Assembly (NCBI RefSeq): GCF_017795885.1
Contig: NZ_CP059297.1
Location: forward strand, 1,307,001-1,371,000
DNA from: Brevundimonas sp. AJA228-03
GTDB lineage: Bacteria > Pseudomonadota > Alphaproteobacteria > Caulobacterales > Caulobacteraceae
Length of the DNA stretch: 64,000 nucleotides
Direction of reading: 5' to 3'
The position numbers and the translations under genes are program-made. The notes under the pieces are model-generated. The model did no database searches. It worked only from the letters and a program-made list of their open reading frames with translations, and was not told where the DNA came from. Below, in pieces: positions 8,947 to 18,478 of this stretch; position 1 is the stretch's first letter; each line of letters starts with the position of its first letter.

Positions 8947-10896
8947 TCAGGTCCTCGCCCCCAGCCGCCGCACCACCTCGGCCCGGTCGGCGGCGGAGAG
9001 GTCCATGCGGGCGGCCTGCTCATACTTCTCACGGGCCTGATCGCGGCGACCTTGCGCCTCCAGTGCCCGGCCCCAGGCCAGGTGCAGGGCACCCCAGCGC
9101 GGGGCCCGGTCGGCAGCGGCGCGGTATTTGCGGATCGCCCCGCCTTCGTCGCCCCGAGCCATCAGGGCGTCGCCCCAGTACTTTTGAGGGTCCGCCCAGC
9201 GAGGGCCGCGTTCGATGGCCTGTTCATAGAAATCGATGGCCCCGTCCAGGTCGCCGCGCGCCATCAGCATCTGGCCGCGTTCGGCAAAGGCGAAGGGCAG
9301 GGACGGCCCCTGCCGCCGCGCCTCGGCCGACCAACGATCCGCCGACGCCCGATCCCCCGCCAGCTCCGCGATCCGCGCCCGCTCGCGCACACACAGGTAA
9401 CAGTCCAGAGGCGTGGCGGCGATCAGGGCCTGGGCCCCGGCCAGATCACCGGTCCGGGCCCGGGCGTAGGCGAGGCGGGGCCAGATGGAGGTCATACGGT
9501 CCGTCCTGTCGCGCAGGTCCAGGGTCGGGGCCACCTCTGTCTCGAAGGCCTCCAACGCCGCCAGGGCCTGCGGCCACTGATCCCGGCTCGCCGCCGCCGC
9601 GGCCCGGAGAGCGAGCAGGGGGTCGCCCATGCCCGGACGGCCCGGGGTCCTGAGGTTCTGCTCCTCGATCAGGCGCGACAGCGCCGAAGGCTGGTGGAGC
9701 GCGATCAGGGCCGCCATGCGCAGATCGCGAGGATTCGTGGTGCCCGGTTGGCCGCTGTTCAGGACGCGAGTCCAGAGATCCTGTGCCTGCCGCCAATCCC
9801 CTTGAAGTTCCGCCGCTCGGGCGGCGAAGACGAGGGGCAGGCGTTGCCGCCTGTTTTCGGCGGTCTTGGCCCGGTTGTGCGGTTTGGACCAGGAAGCCCC
9901 CACGCGCTGACTATGACCGAGTGCGGCCTCGGCATGTCCGACGGACAGGCAGGAGTCGGCCAGGTTGCCCCGAAAGACGGGGTGATCCGGGTCGATCTCG
10001 AGGACGGCCTCGAGAATGGGGATGGAGTCCCGCGTTGTCGTGTCCCTGGCTACGGCAAAACCATTGTAGGCCCAGAGGCGTTCGGTCTGCGACGGACTGT
10101 CCAGCAGGGCCGTTAGGATGGCCCGGCTGCGACTGTAAAGCGCCCGCTGCTCCGGGCCGTCAGACAGGTCCTGGCCCGTGGTCCGGAGATACTGTGAATA
10201 GCGATAGGGCTGGGTCTGTTCATAGACCTGTTCGGCCGCCTGTTTCATCAGGGCTTCGGGCCGATCAGCCGGGCCCCGCAACCTGACCGCCTTGCCGTCG
10301 CTGGTGCGGACCACCAGTTCCAGTCCGTCCCCGGTTCGGCTCAGGCCGCCGTTGATGAAGGTCTCCTGGCCCAGCCAGCGGGTCAGGGCGGTATAGGCGC
10401 CGGTCAGCGACAGGCCGCCCGCCTCGACCTCGACGGTGATGGCCCCGCTCCAGTCGTTGCGGAAACTGGCCGCCGGCCGGGGTGAGACGGTCGCCGCCTC
10501 CAGCCGGACCAGTTCGTCCTGGAACAGGGCGGCGACGGCGCGGCCGTCCAGACCGTCCTCGACCAGCTCCGGCGGGACGGAGAAGGGCTGGATCACCAGA
10601 CCGGTCGTCCGGCTGGCACTCCAGACCACGGCCCCGACCGCCACCACGAGGGCGACGACCATGGCGGCGATGGCGATGTCGCGGATGGAGCGGATGCGGT
10701 TGCGGAAGATCTCGTTACGGGCCAGCACGCCCTGATGCGTCAGAAGCGCGGCATTGGCGTGAAGCACCGCCATGGCCGCCTCCGCCGGAGTCTTGCCCGT
10801 GGCGGCGATCTCCATGGCGATCTCGACCGGATCGGGTGTGGTGGGGGCCGCCGGTCGCGGACGCGCCTTGCGCCCCTTGGGTTTGTCGATCGTCAT
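8947..10896 (-). CDS. Membrane-anchored TPR protein (paralogue 2)
   Basis: The upstream partner (649 aa) of the tandem TPR pair, with the same architecture: a basic N-terminus containing TPDPVEIAMEIAATGKTP, a membrane helix (about 77-100, IAIAAMVVALVVAVGAVVW), a domain beginning TTGLVIQPFSVPPELVEDGL, and C-terminal TPR repeats. The central 400 residues differ strongly from the paralogue, while the last 140 match closely at the DNA level as well. Gene order and the two-base spacing indicate co-transcription from the region around 10.9 kb. I recognise the architecture but no defined pathway. Confidence 0.75.
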   Translation of the reverse strand: MTIDKPKGRKARPRPAAPTTPDPVEIAMEIAATGKTPAEAAMAVLHANAALLTHQGVLARNEIFRNRIRSIRDIAIAAMVVALVVAVGAVVWSASRTTGLVIQPFSVPPELVEDGLDGRAVAALFQDELVRLEAATVSPRPAASFRNDWSGAITVEVEAGGLSLTGAYTALTRWLGQETFINGGLSRTGDGLELVVRTSDGKAVRLRGPADRPEALMKQAAEQVYEQTQPYRYSQYLRTTGQDLSDGPEQRALYSRSRAILTALLDSPSQTERLWAYNGFAVARDTTTRDSIPILEAVLEIDPDHPVFRGNLADSCLSVGHAEAALGHSQRVGASWSKPHNRAKTAENRRQRLPLVFAARAAELQGDWRQAQDLWTRVLNSGQPGTTNPRDLRMAALIALHQPSALSRLIEEQNLRTPGRPGMGDPLLALRAAAAASRDQWPQALAALEAFETEVAPTLDLRDRTDRMTSIWPRLAYARARTGDLAGAQALIAATPLDCYLCVRERARIAELAGDRASADRWSAEARRQGPSLPFAFAERGQMLMARGDLDGAIDFYEQAIERGPRWADPQKYWGDALMARGDEGGAIRKYRAAADRAPRWGALHLAWGRALEAQGRRDQAREKYEQAARMDLSAADRAEVVRRLGART

Positions 10897-11050
10897 CCGG
10901 CCCCCCGTGCGCTTACGGTGCAGCTTGCCAAAACCGGACGCGAGGTCAAACCCCGTTTGGCGTATCAGGCCGGGGTCGAACCTTGAAACCGAAACGCCCT
11001 GTCACCTGGTGTGACGCGCCCTGGTGCCCCCATTGTGCGATAGGCCTTGC

Positions 11051-11959
11051 GTGCCCGTGATTCCCGACAAGCCCCACAGCCCGCTGACCCTGATGGAGAT
11101 CGGCGCGATCGTCGCCATCGTGGTGATCTGGGGGGCGAACAATGCGGCGGCCAAGGTGGCGACCGACGTCCTGCCGCCGCTTCTGACGGGTGCGCTGCGG
11201 TTCGCGATCGCGTCGGTCTGCCTGATCCCGTTCGTGCGACCGCCGTTTCCGAACTGGAAAAGCCTGCTGCTGATCGTGGTGATCGGAGGGCCGCTTCATT
11301 ACGGCCTGCTGTATCTGGGATTTTCACTGGCCGAGGATGTCAGCCCGGTGTCGGTGGCCTCGCAGCTGTGGATCCCCTTCACCGCCGTGTTCGCCTTCCT
11401 GTTGCTCGGCGAGCGTCTGTCGAGGGCGGCCCTGGCGGGGCTGGTGGTGGCGTTCGCCGGCGTGGTCTGGATGACGGCCGATCCGCACGCCCTGCATGAC
11501 TGGCCGGCCATTCTGATCGTCGCGGCCGCCAGCGCCTGCTGGGCCGTGACCACGGTGATCGCGCGGCGCACGACCTCTATCCCGCCGTTGAAGATGCAGG
11601 GGCTGCTGGCCCTGTTCGCCCTGCCGACCCTGGCCTTCGGCTCCGCCTTCACCGAACACGGTCAGGTCGAGGCCGTCCGGGCGGCGACGCCGCTGATCTG
11701 GATCTGCCTGCTGTGGGCCGGGGTCGTGTCGTCGGTGTTCGCCACCTCGATGGTCTTCTGGCTGGTGCAGAAGCGCGAGGCGGGGCGGGTGACGCCCTAT
11801 TTCCTCGCCACCCCGGTGGTGTCCATCGCCATCGGCTGGGGGTTCCTGGGCGACGTCCTGACGCCGCAGATCCTCGCCGGTTCCGCCCTGACCATGGGCG
11901 GGGTCGCGGTCGTGGCCCTGGCGGAGCGGGGCCTGCGCGCCGGTGCCGCCAAGGCCTGA
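11051..11959 (+). CDS. EamA-family drug/metabolite transporter
   Basis: A roughly 300-aa inner-membrane protein with about ten predicted helices in two EamA halves (first IVVIWGANNAAAKVATD, second starting near ILIVAAASACWAVTTVIARR). DMT/EamA proteins export metabolites, amino acids or drugs; the substrate cannot be read from sequence. No ATG lies at the N-terminus. GTG at this position gives MPVIPDKP, while GTG 27 bases upstream or ATG at 11093 (MEIGAIVAI) remain possible. It is divergent from the TPR operon and convergent with sodC, so it is likely a single-gene unit. Confidence 0.85.
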   Translation: MPVIPDKPHSPLTLMEIGAIVAIVVIWGANNAAAKVATDVLPPLLTGALRFAIASVCLIPFVRPPFPNWKSLLLIVVIGGPLHYGLLYLGFSLAEDVSPVSVASQLWIPFTAVFAFLLLGERLSRAALAGLVVAFAGVVWMTADPHALHDWPAILIVAAASACWAVTTVIARRTTSIPPLKMQGLLALFALPTLAFGSAFTEHGQVEAVRAATPLIWICLLWAGVVSSVFATSMVFWLVQKREAGRVTPYFLATPVVSIAIGWGFLGDVLTPQILAGSALTMGGVAVVALAERGLRAGAAKA

Positions 11960-11968
11960 TGGGTCGTC

Positions 11969-12538
11969 CTAGCCCGCCGCCATGACCCCGCAGACCACGC
12001 GGTCGCCCGCGCCGCCGATCGGCTGGGAGGTGTGGTCGTCGGCGTTGGCGTGGATCACGATGGCCGAGCCGTCCGCGTCCCACAGCCATTCGCCCGGGCC
12101 TTCGTCGGCGATGCGGGCGCGGGTGGTGAACAGTTCGGCCGAGACCGAGCCATCGGCGGCGGCGAAGATGTTGGGCAGGTCGCCGTCGTCGGGACCCCCG
12201 GCGTTCAGCAGGCCGTGCGGTTTTGCCGGCATGCCGTGGTTCACATGGGCACCGGCTGCGGTGAAGGTCGGCGTGCACTGGCCCACCGAATGAATGTGCA
12301 CCCCATGCCAGCCCGGCGTCAGGCCGGTCGCCTCGATACGGATCAGAAGGCCCGTCGCGCCTTGCGTCAGGACGGCGCGACCGACCCGGGCGCCCGCGGC
12401 GTTGACCAGCGTCGCCTCGCCGAAATCGCCCGGCGAGGCGCGTGCCATCACGTGGTCGCCATAGTCATTGGCCGTGACGCTGACACAGGCGCCCAGGGGC
12501 AGAGCCAGCAGGGTCAGGGAGAGCAGAGCCTTGCGCAT
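11969..12538 (-). CDS. sodC: Superoxide dismutase Cu-Zn family lipoprotein
   Basis: A 189-aa periplasmic Cu/Zn superoxide dismutase-like protein that would dismute superoxide to peroxide and oxygen. The signal peptide ends in a perfect lipobox (LGAC at about 15-18), so it is probably lipid-anchored. Family motifs are clear: GWHGVHIHSVGQC (two Cu His), AHVNHG (bridging His), KPHG (second Zn His), GDLPN (Zn Asp), and VIHANADDHTSQP (fourth Cu His). The two disulfide cysteines (GQC and VVCGV) are present. The position normally holding the third Zn His, in GPHxGDLPN, reads Asp (GPDDGDLPN). Start is ATG with MRKALL. Confidence 0.9.
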   Translation of the reverse strand: MRKALLSLTLLALPLGACVSVTANDYGDHVMARASPGDFGEATLVNAAGARVGRAVLTQGATGLLIRIEATGLTPGWHGVHIHSVGQCTPTFTAAGAHVNHGMPAKPHGLLNAGGPDDGDLPNIFAAADGSVSAELFTTRARIADEGPGEWLWDADGSAIVIHANADDHTSQPIGGAGDRVVCGVMAAG

Positions 12539-12670
12539 CGTTTTCGTCCTTTCACGGATGGGGTCGAAACCCGGAAAAAGCCTGCGAAACTTTGCTTCGC
12601 CGACCCCCGGATGCTAGAAATCACCTTAGCGGATCACGTTCCGATTCCGGCCATTTAAAGCCAGATTTCC

Positions 12671-15451
12671 TTGACTGACGACAGCTTCGACAATGACGCG
12701 CCCCTGCCTGTTCCATCGGGAGGGCCCTTCGATCCGGGCGGCGACATCTCCGTGATCTCCATCGAGGACGAGCTGAAACGCTCCTACCTCGACTATGCCA
12801 TGAGCGTGATCGTCAGCCGGGCGCTGCCGGACGCGCGCGACGGCCTGAAACCGGTTCACCGTCGCATCCTGTATTCGATGCACGACCTGAACATGACGCC
12901 GGAGCGGTCGTATTCGAAATGCGCCCGCGTGGTCGGCGACGTGCTGGGCCGGTTCCACCCGCATGGCGACGCCTCGGTCTATATGGCCCTGGTCCGCATG
13001 GCCCAGCCCTTCTCGATGGGGCTGATGCTGATCGACGGCCAGGGCAATTTCGGCTCGGTCGACGGCGATATGCCGGCCTCGATGCGTTACACCGAGGCCC
13101 GGATGGCCCCGGCCGCCAGCGCCCTGTTGACCGACATCGACAAGGACACGGTCGATTTCCAGCCGAACTACGACGAAAAGGAGCTGGAACCCGTCGTCCT
13201 GCCGGCGCGGATTCCGAACCTGCTGGTCAATGGCGCAGGCGGCATCGCCGTCGGTATGGCGACCAACATTCCGCCGCATAACCTGGGCGAGATCGTTGAC
13301 GCGCTCGTCGCCCTGCTGGACGACCCGAACATTTCCGACGACGCCCTTCTCGACATTGTCCCGGGGCCAGACTTTCCGACCGGCGGCGAGATCCTGGGCC
13401 GCACCGCACCCCGCAATGCCCTGCGCGAAGGCCGGGGCTCGGTCGTCGTGCGCGGCGTCGCGTCGGTCGAGACGATCCGCAAGGACCGCGAGGCCATCGT
13501 GGTCACCGAACTGCCGTTCCAGGTCAACAAACAGACCCTGATCGAACGCATCGCCGAAATGGTCCGCGAAAAGCGTCTGGAAGGCATCTCCGACGTCCGC
13601 GACGAATCCGACCGCGCGGGCATGCGGATCGTCATCGAGCTGAAGCGCGATGCGTCCGGCGACGTGATCCTGAACCAGCTGTGGCGCTATACCGCCATGC
13701 AGTCGTCGTTCGGCGTCAACATGCTGGCCCTGAACCATGGCCGTCCCGAGCAGATGGGCCTGCGCAAGCTGCTCGAGGTCTTCCTGGAGTTCCGGGAGGA
13801 AGTCGTCGTCCGCCGGGTCAAGTTCGAACTGGCCAAGGCCCGCGACCGCGGCCATGTCCTGGTCGGTCTGGCCGTCGCCGTCGCCAACATCGACGAGGTC
13901 ATCCACATCATCCGCTCGTCGGCCGATCCGGCCGAGGCGCGCGAGCGGCTGCAGGCCAGGGCCTGGCCCGTCGGTGACATGATCGCCCTGGTCGAGCTGA
14001 TCGCCGATCCGCGTTCGGTCCTGATCGACGGCGACAGCCTGAAGCTGACCGACGAACAGGCCCGCGCCATCCTGGGCCTGACGCTCAGCCGCCTGACCGG
14101 CCTCGGCCGCGACGACATCTTCGGCGAGGCGAGGGGTCTGGCCGACACCATCCAGGGCCACCTGACCATCCTGTCGGACCGCAAGAACATCCTGGCGATC
14201 ATCCGCGAGGACCTGCTGGACGTCCGCAACCAGTTCGCCGTGCCGCGCCGCACCGTCATCGGCGAGGGCGACTTCGAGCTGGAAGACGAGGATCTGATCC
14301 CGCGCGAGGACATGGTCGTGACCGTGACCCATGGCGGCTACGTCAAGCGGGTGGCGCTCAACGCCTATCGGACCCAGCACCGTGGCGGCAAGGGCAAGTC
14401 CGGCATGACGATGAAGGACGAGGACGCCGTCGTCGGCGTCTTCTCCGCCTCGACCCACACGCCGGTGCTGTTCTTCGCGACCAACGGCAAGGCCTACAAG
14501 CTGAAGGTCTGGCGTCTGCCGCTGGGCGCGCCGACCTCGCGCGGCAAGGCCTTCGTCAACCTGCTGCCGATCGAGCCGGGCGACAGCATCATGAACGTCC
14601 TGCCCCTGCCCGAGGACGAGACGACCTGGGGCGATTACGACATCATGTTCGCCACCCGCTCGGGCGATGTGCGCCGCAACAAGCTCAGCGACTTCGCCAC
14701 CGTCAACCGGGCTGGCAAGATCGCGATGAAGCTGGAAGACGGCGATCACATGGTGGGCGTGGCCCTGTGCACGGCCGAGGACGACGTCCTGCTGACGACC
14801 GCCCTGGGCCGCGCCATCCGCTTCAAGGCCGACGACGTGCGGGTGTTCAAGGGCCGGGATTCGACCGGCGTCCGGGGCGTGCGTCTGCAAGGCGACGACG
14901 CCGTTATCTCGATGGCCGTGCTCGGCCGGGTCGATGCCACGCCCGATGAGCGGGCGGCCTATGTGAAGCACGCCAACGCCATGCGTCGGGCGACCGACGG
15001 CGAGGACGACACCGCCGTCGCCGAGGCGGATGACGAGGCGGAAGGCTCGGGCGACGCCGCCCTGTCGGTCGAGCGGATCGCCGAACTTGGTGCGGCCGAG
15101 CAGTTCATCCTGACGGTCACCGAGACGGGCTTCGGCAAGCGATCCTCCGCCTATGAATACCGGCGCACCGGTCGGGGCGGGCAGGGGCTGACGGCCCATG
15201 GACTGGGCGGTCGCGCGGGCACACGTCTGGCTGCCGCCTTCCCGGTCGAGGAAACCGACGACCTGCTGCTGGTCACCTCCAACGGCCAGATGATCCGCAC
15301 GCGCGTGGGCCAGGTCCGGATCGTGGGTCGCTCGTCGCAGGGCGTGACCATCTTCCGCACCGCCGAGGGCGAGCGGGTGGTGTCGGTCGAACGGCTGGCC
15401 GAGACGGGCGGCGGGGATGAGTCCGATGTCGAGGGTGACGGCGAAGGCTAG
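12671..15451 (+). CDS. gyrA: DNA gyrase subunit A
   Basis: The 926-aa GyrA breaks and rejoins DNA to introduce negative supercoils, with GyrB. The N-terminal domain shows [17 protein letters not shown], and the C-terminal part has beta-pinwheel repeats including the GyrA box-like [10 protein letters not shown]. The catalytic Tyr region is AARSxYT-like, here [12 protein letters not shown]. The start is TTG: an in-frame TAA lies 15 bases upstream and the next in-frame ATG is deep in the conserved domain. In the quinolone pocket, [14 protein letters not shown] places Ala101 and Met105 at the positions of E. coli Ser83 and Asp87. An acidic insertion (about 770-800) sits in the C-terminal domain. 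Confidence 0.98.
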   Translation: MTDDSFDNDAPLPVPSGGPFDPGGDISVISIEDELKRSYLDYAMSVIVSRALPDARDGLKPVHRRILYSMHDLNMTPERSYSKCARVVGDVLGRFHPHGDASVYMALVRMAQPFSMGLMLIDGQGNFGSVDGDMPASMRYTEARMAPAASALLTDIDKDTVDFQPNYDEKELEPVVLPARIPNLLVNGAGGIAVGMATNIPPHNLGEIVDALVALLDDPNISDDALLDIVPGPDFPTGGEILGRTAPRNALREGRGSVVVRGVASVETIRKDREAIVVTELPFQVNKQTLIERIAEMVREKRLEGISDVRDESDRAGMRIVIELKRDASGDVILNQLWRYTAMQSSFGVNMLALNHGRPEQMGLRKLLEVFLEFREEVVVRRVKFELAKARDRGHVLVGLAVAVANIDEVIHIIRSSADPAEARERLQARAWPVGDMIALVELIADPRSVLIDGDSLKLTDEQARAILGLTLSRLTGLGRDDIFGEARGLADTIQGHLTILSDRKNILAIIREDLLDVRNQFAVPRRTVIGEGDFELEDEDLIPREDMVVTVTHGGYVKRVALNAYRTQHRGGKGKSGMTMKDEDAVVGVFSASTHTPVLFFATNGKAYKLKVWRLPLGAPTSRGKAFVNLLPIEPGDSIMNVLPLPEDETTWGDYDIMFATRSGDVRRNKLSDFATVNRAGKIAMKLEDGDHMVGVALCTAEDDVLLTTALGRAIRFKADDVRVFKGRDSTGVRGVRLQGDDAVISMAVLGRVDATPDERAAYVKHANAMRRATDGEDDTAVAEADDEAEGSGDAALSVERIAELGAAEQFILTVTETGFGKRSSAYEYRRTGRGGQGLTAHGLGGRAGTRLAAAFPVEETDDLLLVTSNGQMIRTRVGQVRIVGRSSQGVTIFRTAEGERVVSVERLAETGGGDESDVEGDGEG

Positions 15452-15622
15452 TCCCTCTCCCGGCGGGAGAGGGCTTGAGGCTCGCAGAGCGCAGCGATGC
15501 GTCTCAGCCGAAAGGGTGAGGGGTTTCCGCTCAGCTTTTGGCAACGTCCCCTCACCCTTTCGCGCCAGAACGACGGCTTCGCCGCCGTGCGCTCAAGCCC
15601 TCTCCCGCCGGGAGAGGGAGGC
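15451..15622. repeat. Large composite inverted repeat
   Basis: The arms CCCTCTCCCGGCGGGAGAGG and CTTGAG are mirrored at the other end, each itself palindromic. Inner arms GAAAGGGTGAGGGG and its complement flank the centre near 15540. The element fills the whole interval between gyrA and the next gene. It resembles a dispersed palindromic (MITE-like) element and could form a long hairpin in the transcript. Confidence 0.8.
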
Positions 15623-16417
15623 ATGACCACACTCCTGATCGACGGCCTGCCGGCCACCGAGGCGGACCTCCACTACCTCGCCCTGGTCAACTACGGGGCC
15701 TACACCTCATTTCGGATCGAGGAGGGGGGTGTGCGGGGCCTGGCCCTGCATCTGGGGCGGCTGGAGGCCTCTTCGGTCGAACTGTTCGGCGCGGCGGTGG
15801 GCGAGGCCCGGTTGCGCGAGGTGCTGCGGGCGGCGCTGGCCGGACGGGACGCGGCCTGGGTGCGTCTCAGCCTGTTCTCGCCGGACATCTGGCCCCGGAT
15901 GCCGTCAGGAACCGGCGTGCCCAGGGTCATGACGTCGGTTTCGCCGCCACCGCCGCCCCTGGCCGACAGTCTGCGCCTGCAGGTCCGGACCTATGGGCGC
16001 GAGGAACCGCACATCAAGCATACGGCCAGCATGGGCCTGATCCGGGCCCGCCGATCCGCCCGCACGGACGGTTTCGACGACGCCCTGTTCGCGGATCCGG
16101 ACGGCGTGGTTTCGGAAGGCAGCAGCTGGAACATCGGCTTCGTCGCGGGTGACACCGTGGTCTGGCCCCAGGCCCCGATGCTGGCGGGCGTGGCCCAGGC
16201 CCTGATCGCGCAGGAGCTTTCCCGGGCCGGTCTGGACCAGCGCACCGCGCCGGTGAATGTCGCGGACCTCGCAGGCTTCGATGCCGCCTTCATCTGCAAC
16301 AGCGCGACCCCGGCCTGCCCGGTGACCGCCATCGGCGACCAGACGTTCGACGCGAACCCGGACCTGATCGACCGCATCCGCGCCGCCTGGGCGGCGAACC
16401 CGATCGAGCCGATCTGA
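15623..16417 (+). CDS. PLP-dependent class IV aminotransferase
   Basis: A 264-aa fold-type IV PLP enzyme, the family containing branched-chain and D-amino acid aminotransferases and aminodeoxychorismate lyase (PabC). Motifs include YGAYTSFRIEEG near the N-terminus, HIKHTASMGLI with Lys132 as the likely Schiff-base residue, DDALFADPDGVVSEGSSWNI, and NSATPACPVTAIGD near the C-terminus. The ATG directly after the palindromic repeat was chosen because upstream extension would translate repeat DNA; GGGAGAGGGAG serves as ribosome site. No pab gene lies nearby, so the exact substrate is undecided. Confidence 0.85.
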   Translation: MTTLLIDGLPATEADLHYLALVNYGAYTSFRIEEGGVRGLALHLGRLEASSVELFGAAVGEARLREVLRAALAGRDAAWVRLSLFSPDIWPRMPSGTGVPRVMTSVSPPPPPLADSLRLQVRTYGREEPHIKHTASMGLIRARRSARTDGFDDALFADPDGVVSEGSSWNIGFVAGDTVVWPQAPMLAGVAQALIAQELSRAGLDQRTAPVNVADLAGFDAAFICNSATPACPVTAIGDQTFDANPDLIDRIRAAWAANPIEPI

Positions 16418-16442
16418 CGGCTCGACCGGCCAGTCGCCCGAT

Positions 16443-18380
16443 CTAGCGGCGACGCGGCGTGAACAGGTCGCCCAGACGGTCGGGCGTGCCCTCGATCCGC
16501 TCCAGGTGCGGGTATTTCAGACCGTCATGATAGTCGAAAGTCACGGTGCGGAAATGGGTGCCGTCCTTGACGATCAGCTCGATCTTCCGGTCCGTGCCTT
16601 TGGCGGCGGTCACGGCATCGGCCAGACGCGAGGCCGAGGCCTCCTCGCCGTTGATGGCGATGATCTGCATCCCGCTGGCCAGTCCCTGCTGGAAGGCCAG
16701 GCCGTTCCACATCACGCCCCCGATCTGGTTGGTCGCGCTGGTCTGGAAGCCAAGCGAATAGGTGAAGTCGTTGCGGTGGTATTCTGCGTACAGCGTCTTC
16801 TGATAGTCGCTGGGCGTATCGGTATAGACCAGCCGGTACCCGCCGCGCTCCAGACCATCCAGCGGCGCGCCGGGGCCGTGGCCGTCCAGGCGGGTCCGCA
16901 GGAAGGTCGCCCAGTCGTATTCGACCACGCCGTTCAGCGCCGCGACCACGTCGTCGAAGGTGTAGGGGTTCTCGTCGAAGGCCCCGTCGTTCATGCCGTA
17001 GAAGGCGCGCGCGAAATCATCCAGCGATTTGCGGCCATTGGTGCGCTCGCGGATCAGGGTGTCGGCGTCCAGCCAGATCAGCTGACCCTCGACATAGTAG
17101 TCCTCGCTGCGCTGCCAGGCGCGCCAGCCGATCGGGCGGCGCTGCTGGATGATCGGGTCATTGGTCGTGTCCTGCATCGCGCGCCATTCGCGCCCGACGG
17201 TGTTGTCATAGGTCGCCGCGTCGAGGGCCAGGGCGTCCAGCGCCTGCTCACGGGAATGCAGGCCTGACCGGGCGGCCAGCACCTTGCCCCAGAACTGGTT
17301 CTGTCCCTCGTAGACCCACAGCAGCGAGTCCTGCATCGGCGTGTTGTAGTTCGGGACCATCTGACCCATCGGGCGACGATATTTGCCGTCCCAGGAGTGA
17401 TCGTATTCGTGCGGCAGCAGATCGCGGTCGCCGAGCCGGGATTCCCAGTCGGTGAAGAAGCCGGGATCGACGCTGTTCTCCGATGACCGGTGATGCTCCA
17501 GCCCGATCCCGCCCAGACGGTCGGTGATGGCCACCAGGAAATCGTAGTGATCATAGTGGCGCGCGCCGTGCAGCCGGTCGGCCTGCTGGACCAGATTGCG
17601 CAGGATCGTGATCTGCTCGTCCGTCGCGGCCAGGTTTTCCTCGGCATCGGCCACAAGGTTCAGCCGCACGGGCGAGCGGCCGCCCGGATCCAGATCGATC
17701 TGGCGGAAATGTTCTCCGGCGAACAGGGGGCTGTCGACCAGCACGTCCAGCGGCACGGGCTTGAAGGTGGTGACGGCCCCGTCGGTGGTCCCGGTCTCCA
17801 GGGCGGTGCCGAACTTCCAGCCATCGGGCAGGGTCAGGGTGGCCTGGGCCGTGATGTTCCGGTGGAAGCGCCCGGCCGGATACAGCAGCATCTTTTCCCA
17901 CTGCACGTTCAGCATCTCGGCCGTCATGGTGACCCGACCCTGGCTTTGGGTCGTGGGCGACAGGTGCTGGAAGGTGGCGACGACCTCGGTCGCGCCGGCC
18001 GGGACCTCGATGTGGAAGGCGAAGGGGTTGAGCGTATCGCGCACCCATTCGACCCTCTGGCCGTTAGCGGTGAAGATCAGGCCGCCCAGCTGGGTGATCG
18101 GCCCGGTCGGACCGTGTTCGCCCGGCAACCATTCGGGGAAGAACAGGGTCAGCGGTCCCGCGCCCTCGACCGGGATGGTCTCACGCACCTGATAGATGCG
18201 GCGGTTCAGGTCGGTCGCATCGACCTCCAGCCGCACGACGCCGGGCCAGGCCTGATCGACGACGGCGGGGATGGCTTGCGGGGTCTGCGGATGGCCGGCG
18301 TAGGCATCGACCTGGGCCAGGGCGGGGGTCGAGGCGAGCACGAGGGTCGCAAGGCAAACCGGGAGAGCGAGACGCTTCAT
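16443..18380 (-). CDS. M61-family metallopeptidase (glycyl aminopeptidase type)
   Basis: A 645-aa secreted zinc peptidase. The signal peptide is MKRLALPVCLATLVLASTPA, cleaved after ALA. The N-terminal beta domain (about 30-220) precedes the catalytic domain, with zinc motif HEYDHSWDGK (His324, Glu325, His328) and the downstream Glu ligand in YEGQNQFWGK, the M61 pattern. A C-terminal PDZ-like domain (about 535-620) contains GLAFQQGLASGMQIIAINGE. Length matches the family. ATG 18380 was chosen over one 19 codons upstream because it starts the signal peptide directly. It probably digests peptides in the periplasm. Confidence 0.92.
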   Translation of the reverse strand: MKRLALPVCLATLVLASTPALAQVDAYAGHPQTPQAIPAVVDQAWPGVVRLEVDATDLNRRIYQVRETIPVEGAGPLTLFFPEWLPGEHGPTGPITQLGGLIFTANGQRVEWVRDTLNPFAFHIEVPAGATEVVATFQHLSPTTQSQGRVTMTAEMLNVQWEKMLLYPAGRFHRNITAQATLTLPDGWKFGTALETGTTDGAVTTFKPVPLDVLVDSPLFAGEHFRQIDLDPGGRSPVRLNLVADAEENLAATDEQITILRNLVQQADRLHGARHYDHYDFLVAITDRLGGIGLEHHRSSENSVDPGFFTDWESRLGDRDLLPHEYDHSWDGKYRRPMGQMVPNYNTPMQDSLLWVYEGQNQFWGKVLAARSGLHSREQALDALALDAATYDNTVGREWRAMQDTTNDPIIQQRRPIGWRAWQRSEDYYVEGQLIWLDADTLIRERTNGRKSLDDFARAFYGMNDGAFDENPYTFDDVVAALNGVVEYDWATFLRTRLDGHGPGAPLDGLERGGYRLVYTDTPSDYQKTLYAEYHRNDFTYSLGFQTSATNQIGGVMWNGLAFQQGLASGMQIIAINGEEASASRLADAVTAAKGTDRKIELIVKDGTHFRTVTFDYHDGLKYPHLERIEGTPDRLGDLFTPRRR

Positions 18381-18478
18381 GAAGGGTTTCCGGGAAGGGC
18401 GTCGGGAAGGCCCCTTCGCTTGGCGGCGCGAGATCACGCCTGTCCGGTCACCGCGTCAAGCCTTGCCGCCGGGACGGA

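Noticed and set aside
12626..15544. 972-aa open frame antisense to gyrA
   Set aside because: It is a GC-rich shadow of gyrA. Composition is His/Asp/Gln/Arg-biased with no domain pattern, and gyrA is certain.
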